From contig LUGG01000002.1 of the NCBI GenBank assembly GCA_001683735.1, positions 1,736,001 to 1,800,000 on the forward strand: a stretch of DNA of 64,000 nucleotides. Reading direction: 5' to 3'. Positions 59,150 to 64,000 of this stretch are shown here, piece by piece. Each line of letters opens with the position of its first letter. Position 1 is the stretch's first letter. Source of the DNA: Grifola frondosa (Eukaryota > Basidiomycota > Agaricomycetes > Polyporales > Grifolaceae). The notes under the pieces were generated by a model. That model did no database searches. It was given only the letters and a program-made list of their open reading frames with translations, and was not told where the DNA came from. The translations under genes were made by a program, and so were the position numbers.

Positions 59150-59840
59150 ATCATTCGTTCAACTCGACAGCGTTGCTTTGCGGAAGATGTACAACGAACT
59201 AGTAACGAGCGCGCCCACTGTCAGATGTCATTGCATCGCGCAACGAGGCGTACTATATTCTATCTTGATGGTCATACAACATTTTTGATACAGATGCAGC
59301 GCGAACGAGAATGAAGCTGTGCCAATCGCTGATGGCGCAATCATTTATCCTGTTCATATCCGTGACTCTAGGTCTCGGCGTCGACTCTGTTCCGAAGCGC
59401 GGACGTTTGCAAATGCACCGAGCTCGACGGGTCCCTATACATACTGAGATAGTGATGCTGCATAGACCGCCGCCACCGACGTTTTTATTTTCGCGATCGA
59501 ATTTATAGCGCCGTATCCCGTTAGCACGGCGCTGGTATTTGTCTGTTTTTTTGATCTTGACCGTTTATCTGCGCGCATCACGGTCTCGAACGATCACGCT
59601 TCAAACGCGACTGAATTCAAAGGCTACCGCACTGAAACGTAACGAATCAATCACCTGGCTCATGGTGCCTTTTTATACAAAACCGCACGGTATCATGGCG
59701 ATTCTCGACAATTCTCATCCCCACTTTGGTCTTCGCGCTGTGACGATACCCTTCTTTCGTTTGCGGTCCGTGCTGGCGACAGAGCTTCCTTTCTTTGCAG
59801 TCCTGTGCCTTCGAGCTGAACCCGGCTCCTCGAGTCCAAG
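59150..59840. other. Spacer GST / bestrophin
   Basis: No gene. The promoter of the next gene is expected here. Confidence 0.45.
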
Positions 59841-62008
59841 ATGGTCGCTGCTAACCCGTTGTTCTCTGGTTCGTGGAGTTTGAAGAAGTTTAAGGCGACG
59901 GTGATCAACGACATATGGCCCGAGGTTCTCTTCTTTACTTTGGTCGCCACCAGTCCGTCTCAATCCTCTATTTGATCCAAATCTGCTGCTGACGATGTAG
60001 CGACTTCTAGTGGTGACGCTTGTGTCGACCATGACGTCGCACTCCTTGGCTATCTCTAATCAAATGCTCACCGTGCTGGGTACGGTCCTCGGTTTGGTGA
60101 TATCCTTCCGGACGTCGTCTGCATACGAGCGGTGAGTGTCCGATCGTTCAACGCTTCGATAGTAGTGGGTGATCAAGATCGGTTTGCTCACTATGGTGCT
60201 TCGTTTGCCAGATATTCCGAGGGCAGAAAACTCTGGACGAATATCTCACTGACCTCGCGGAACCTTGCCCAGATTGTAAGCGACTACCAGTCTATTGTTC
60301 CTGGCGCACCCTCATTAGGCTGCAGATCTGGATACACGTTCCCAGTCAACGAATGAACAAACAGACGGGGCAGCAGCAGTCAGGGCTGTCGGTTGTGATT
60401 GAGAAGAAAAGTATGGTGAACTTAGTGAGTTCAGGTTGACTTGCAGCGGTGTTTAGGCCGTAAGCTCATTGTTTTCGAGGTCCAAGCTTTCTCTGTTTCA
60501 GTCAAGGTGAGTGACGGATATCCCTGTAGCAATTAAACCCTTGCTGATGTACACCTGCAGCATTTACTCCGTGGTGAAGCCGGCGTCTACTACGAGGACC
60601 TCTATCCCCTGGTTTGCTTCTTGCCACGTTTCGCCTCGCATCCCCCAGCGCGGGCCACCGATGACGACATGCTCCCCATGTGGAAGGCATCTGCTATGGA
60701 CACCAACTGCCACCGCACCGCGCATACCTTGACATCCAGGAACATGTCCATGGATTTGAATGCCCAACGCTCAAGTTCAGCGTCGCCACCCAAGGATGCC
60801 GTCGTTGCCGAGGAAGAAAAGGCCGACGTGTCTGATGAAGGGATCTATCACTCCCTGCGCGGGCGTGTATCGCGCAAGAAGAAGACATTCGACCCCGAAA
60901 AGGCACTGCCCTTCGTGTACAGCGAGCACCCACTGCAGCCCGCGCGCAACCCACCAAAGGAGTCGCTCTACGATTATCTGCCGTTCTTGCGCATTTGGAA
61001 GGTTATCTTCCACCCGTTCACTCACCGCAATAAGAAGCCTGCGCAAAACTCCTTTGCAACGGTTGGCCGTAGCCTCACGGGAAAGAAGCTCCCTCCCGAA
61101 GCGGTCGACTCTAATGTCCCACTCGAGATCACGCTTTTCTTGTCGAGTTACCTGGCGTGGTTGTTGCGCAATGGACAGTTACAGCCTGCGCTGGCATCTG
61201 CTATGACCACCGGCATCGCTTCACTGCAAGACAACGTCACAAATCTAGAGCGGATTCGGAACACGCCTCTGCCCTTTGCATATCAGGCCCACTTAAGGAT
61301 ATCGTTGTGGATTTACTTGTTCTTCCTTCCTGTGAGTGATCCATGCGCGAGGTCAAACCCGTTGTAATTCATCATGATTGTGCTGCACTCCATAGTTCCA
61401 AATCTTTACTGCCTTCAAGTATTTGACAATCCCGTAAGCCTCCCGTATGTGCTGTTGAGGTATGCTACTGACTTCCATGGTAGTGCCACGGCGTTCGGGT
61501 CATTCTTGCTTCTGGGCTTTCTTGAGATCGGCCAGGAAATGTGCGTATGCTTTTTGAGGGCTTCATAGAATGGTTCTTTCTCACTTGCGATTCTTCAGCG
61601 AGAACCCCTTTAATTACGATCTCAACGACTTAGGTGAGCATTCCGTCGAGCGGAAATATACAGTGAAATGGGCGGTAACCTATTGGGACTGTCGCAGATC
61701 TCGACCACTTCTGCCTGTCCATTCAGCGTGAATTGCATGAAATCACCGCGGTATGTCTGATCCCCGTGATCATGACCTATGTACTAACATTGTAATCACA
61801 ATTTTTATAGCACTGCGCCCCAGAACCTGAAGAGTACATTTATACCGCGTGGAATCAACCCTTCGCGCCGGCCGATAGACGGACTGCGGACGAGATGATG
61901 AATGACCTCGATCATCTGTATCATGGTCCTGAGACGGGCATGCCTAGCATCAGAAGGACGCTGCTGAAGAGCTGGTGGGATGTAGATCAGATGACCCGGA
62001 AAGTTTAA
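59841..62008 (+). CDS. Bestrophin/UPF0187-type anion channel
   Basis: A multi-pass membrane protein of the bestrophin-like family, probably an anion channel. The start MVAANPLFSGSWSLKKF leads to NDIWPEVLFFTL, then SLAISNQMLTVLGTVLGLVI, SFRTSSAYERYSEGRKLW, TNISLTSRNLAQI and WIHVPSQ. Next come VVIEKKSMVNLVQAFSVSVK and LLRGEAGVYYEDLYPLVCFL. A charged cytosolic insert precedes LPPEAVDSNVPLEITLFLSS and YLAWLLRNGQL. The family's C-terminal signature is GSFLLLGFLEIGQEIENPFN followed by YDLNDLDLDHFC. It closes SWWDVDQMTRKV at TAA 62006-62008. About ten introns; only the first junction is uncertain (a weak donor, GTCGCC, is needed). Location in plasma or organelle membrane cannot be told. Confidence 0.86.
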
Positions 62009-62506
62009 GATGGAAGGCAGTCTTTATGGACGCATATTTGAAGTGAGTCCCACTGGCTTATTTCATGTACTTACCCGAGTTTGACTGTTTAACCTATGCA
62101 GTTAAAAGGCATAGGTCGCCAGGTGCACGTTGATCGAGCCATTTGCGCGTTGAACACTTGGTCGATGAGAAGAATTGAAACTATTTATCACTTTCGGACT
62201 CACGGTACCTTGTATTAACTTAACCTCCGCTCCGGGCAACCCTGCCAATTCAGTAACGCGACTAGCGTTTTGTTCGAAATATTCCTCTGAAGCGTCGCCG
62301 GATATTAGAGTGCGCCCCGTGGCGATGTCCGTGCTCCGTAGCCCTCGATATCTGGATGTTCAGACCCACCTAATAGGCATTTCCCCCCGTCCATTTCATT
62401 GTGTAGGTGCGTATTAGTATTCTACGTCGCCCAATTGCAGCTGGGACTTCTAGAAACGTGTGTATTCACCATGAGGCGCGATCGCTTCAGGGCTTTCCAA
62501 GTTGCA
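62009..62506. other. Spacer after bestrophin gene
   Basis: No gene seen. Confidence 0.45.
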
Positions 62507-62740
62507 TAACATTCAAGCTGTGACCTTCCTGCGCTGACGACGTTCTCGCAGATCATGACCTTTGGTGGGAAGTTTGATGAGCATCGGCAACCAATGAATA
62601 TATACTTCCGGTTCGTAATTCAAAGCGTAGTTAAGTCCTCCTTCGTCTCTGGACATTCTGGAAGTTGTACCAGATGTGTTGTAATGAAGAGAAGCGATGA
62701 ATCAGCGGTGAATGTAATTCTCAAGATGGGGATGTAGTCA
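62507..62740 (-). repeat. Inverted repeat, displaced fimbrin 3' end
   Basis: The reverse complement of 54623-54847. On the plus strand it carries the end of the last fimbrin intron (TTCTCGCAG), the last exon (ATCATGACCTTTGGTGGGAA, with changes and indels) and the 3' flank. It has no upstream exons, so it is a fragment and not a gene. It lies just downstream of the coiled-coil gene's stop. Confidence 0.8.
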
Positions 62741-62770
62741 ATCGGATCTCTTTCTGTGTGTGCGGTGTGG

Positions 62771-64000
62771 CTAGTCCTTGAGGCTGGGGGTCGGGCTCGA
62801 CGTGCGACTTGGAGCACCATAGTTTTCAGAGTACGCTGCAGAATTCGGCCTTGCAGACCATTCGGATGGCCGCGTCGGGCCCGTCGTACTCCTCCGGCTC
62901 GAGGATTTGGCACTTGAAGAGCTCCCCATGCTGTCTTGTCTCTTCCGATCTTCGATGCGTCGCCGGACCTCATCTTGCTTCTTGCGGAAGCCCTCCATCC
63001 TCGCTGAATTCCTCTTGCAGTCTTGAAGTTACTGCTTCGGTCCTGCGTTTCAGCTCCTCGTCGAGTTTCCGCTCATTCTCCTTTTTTTTGCCTTTCGTTC
63101 CTTGCGTCTCCGCTCCTCTTCCTCACGTTTCCGTTCCTCTTCTTTCTGTCTCGCCTCTCTTTCCCACCGCTTCCGCTCCCCTAGTTCCCTTTGTTCTAGC
63201 TCCTTTTCGCGTCGTTGTAACTCTTCTTCCTTCTGCTTCACCTCCATCACCTTCTTCCGAGTCTCTTCTTCCCGTATCCGCACTTCCTCTGCCATGCGTT
63301 CAGCTTCCACCGCTTTCTTCATGACCTCCTTCTTAGTCTGCTTCATTTTAGCCGCCGCTTTCTTCATGACCTCCTCCAGCTCCCTCTGTTCTAGCTCCTT
63401 TTCGCGTCGTTGTAACTCTTCTTCCTTCTGCTTCATTTCCATTTCCTTCTTCCGGTCATCCTCATTGAACTCATCGGATTCACCGAGCATCGGGCTCGGT
63501 TGGTCATAATGATAAGAGAAGTTTGGATTTGAAGACGGCGATCGCATGGAACCAGCACCCCCGGTCTCATGCTGATCTCCACGTATATCTTGCGTGTGAT
63601 ATCTGTGTAGAGGGCTAGAACCCGTATGTGCTCGAGCCTCATTGTTGGGCGTGAATGATGGCTGCTTTGCGAGAGGCCTATTCGCGCACGCCACTGACTG
63701 TACTGGTGGGCTATGGGAGCTGTAGCTGTTTCGCATATCATAACTGGAAGGTGATCGATAGGCTCTATCATCTACTACAGTGGACGACTTAGGGATTGGT
63801 CGACTCGCACTGACGCTATGCATAGTAGGAACATCCCCGGACCGTGGACCGATCCTGGGGAAGGACTCCCCTGTGGTTGACGTGAATCGTATGTGAAGGA
63901 AGACTTGTTTCGCGTCGATTTCATATATCGCGAGCTCTCTGGCGACCCTTGAGGAGACACAGGCATGCGAGACGAACCGCCTATGGGTATTCCCCTCCTT
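62771..64000 (-). CDS. Coiled-coil protein, 5' end outside the window, with apparent frameshifts
   Basis: A partial gene running off the right edge. A Ser/Pro-rich region (SASRPIPKSSTVVDD, NPNFSYHYDQPSPML) leads to a long, highly charged coiled coil. Within it KQKEEELQRREKELEQREL occurs twice at a 65-residue spacing. After a run of eight A (63087-63094 region) the frame must shift to give KENERKLDEELKRRTEA and QEEFSE, and again to give MEGFRKKQDEVRRRIEDRK, SMGSSSSAKSSSRRS and SSPTPSLKD with stop 62771-62773. A third shift seems needed near 63825 (VHGPG to DVPTMHS). Function unknown; probably a scaffold or cytoskeletal protein. Confidence 0.6.

Noticed and set aside
62620..62973. 117-codon minus-strand ORF
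   Set aside because: It joins an out-of-frame read of the coiled-coil gene's end with the displaced fimbrin fragment; no independent support.

Overview
This window looks like nuclear DNA of a mushroom-forming basidiomycete (Agaricomycetes). Genes are dense on both strands and are cut by many introns of about 45-75 bases with GT..AG borders (a few GC..AG). The content fits: six class I-type hydrophobins, three members of the basidiomycete DUF6533 membrane family, a DUF7137 protein, a fungal kinase-like gene, a fungal GT61-like glycosyltransferase and fungal fimbrin. I see no transposase, reverse transcriptase, rRNA, tRNA or CRISPR array.

Layout: 0.4-4.8 kb, two tandem DUF6533 paralogues. 5.2-7.3 kb, triosephosphate isomerase (minus) diverging from an unknown 240-residue gene across a short intergenic region with three ACGCGT boxes. 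8.0-9.1 kb, a fungal multi-pass membrane protein. 9.1-14.5 kb, a gene-poor stretch with strong strand asymmetry. 14.5-16.9 kb, a decayed glycyl-tRNA synthetase. 19.7-22.5 kb, an MFS transporter with a broken 5' half. 23.1-24.8 kb, snurportin-1; 25.0-26.8 kb, GT61-like glycosyltransferase (minus); 27.1-28.3 kb, an EFM7-like methyltransferase. 29.2-34.3 kb, four hydrophobins in tandem on the minus strand. 35.0-37.1 kb, an amidase; 38.7-40.1 kb, a Ser/Pro-rich protein; 41.1-41.8 kb, DUF7137; 42.2-46.2 kb, an M16 insulinase-type protease. 47.1-48.8 kb, two more hydrophobins (plus). 50.0-51.7 kb, a kinase-like gene with a rearranged relic beside it. 52.4-54.1 kb, a third DUF6533 gene. 54.8-57.1 kb, fimbrin; 57.8-59.1 kb, a glutathione S-transferase; 59.8-62.0 kb, a bestrophin-type channel; 62.8 kb to the right edge, the end of a coiled-coil gene.

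The genes do not form one pathway. Housekeeping genes (TPI, snurportin, EFM7, fimbrin, GST, M16) are mixed with lineage-specific tandem families. The most distinctive feature is the hydrophobin set. Three paralogues have a 32-residue Cys3-Cys4 loop and three have lost about 19 residues of it (loop 13-14), and the two types alternate along the chromosome. Three of the four minus-strand copies also keep a duplicated upstream element.

Caution: several conserved genes are interrupted by isolated single-base indels while their protein similarity continues in the next frame. Some of this may be consensus error in the assembly. The glycyl-tRNA synthetase also has changes at invariant residues and is the best pseudogene candidate. 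All spliced models were made by eye from splice consensus and remembered family motifs, with no alignment or transcript data.
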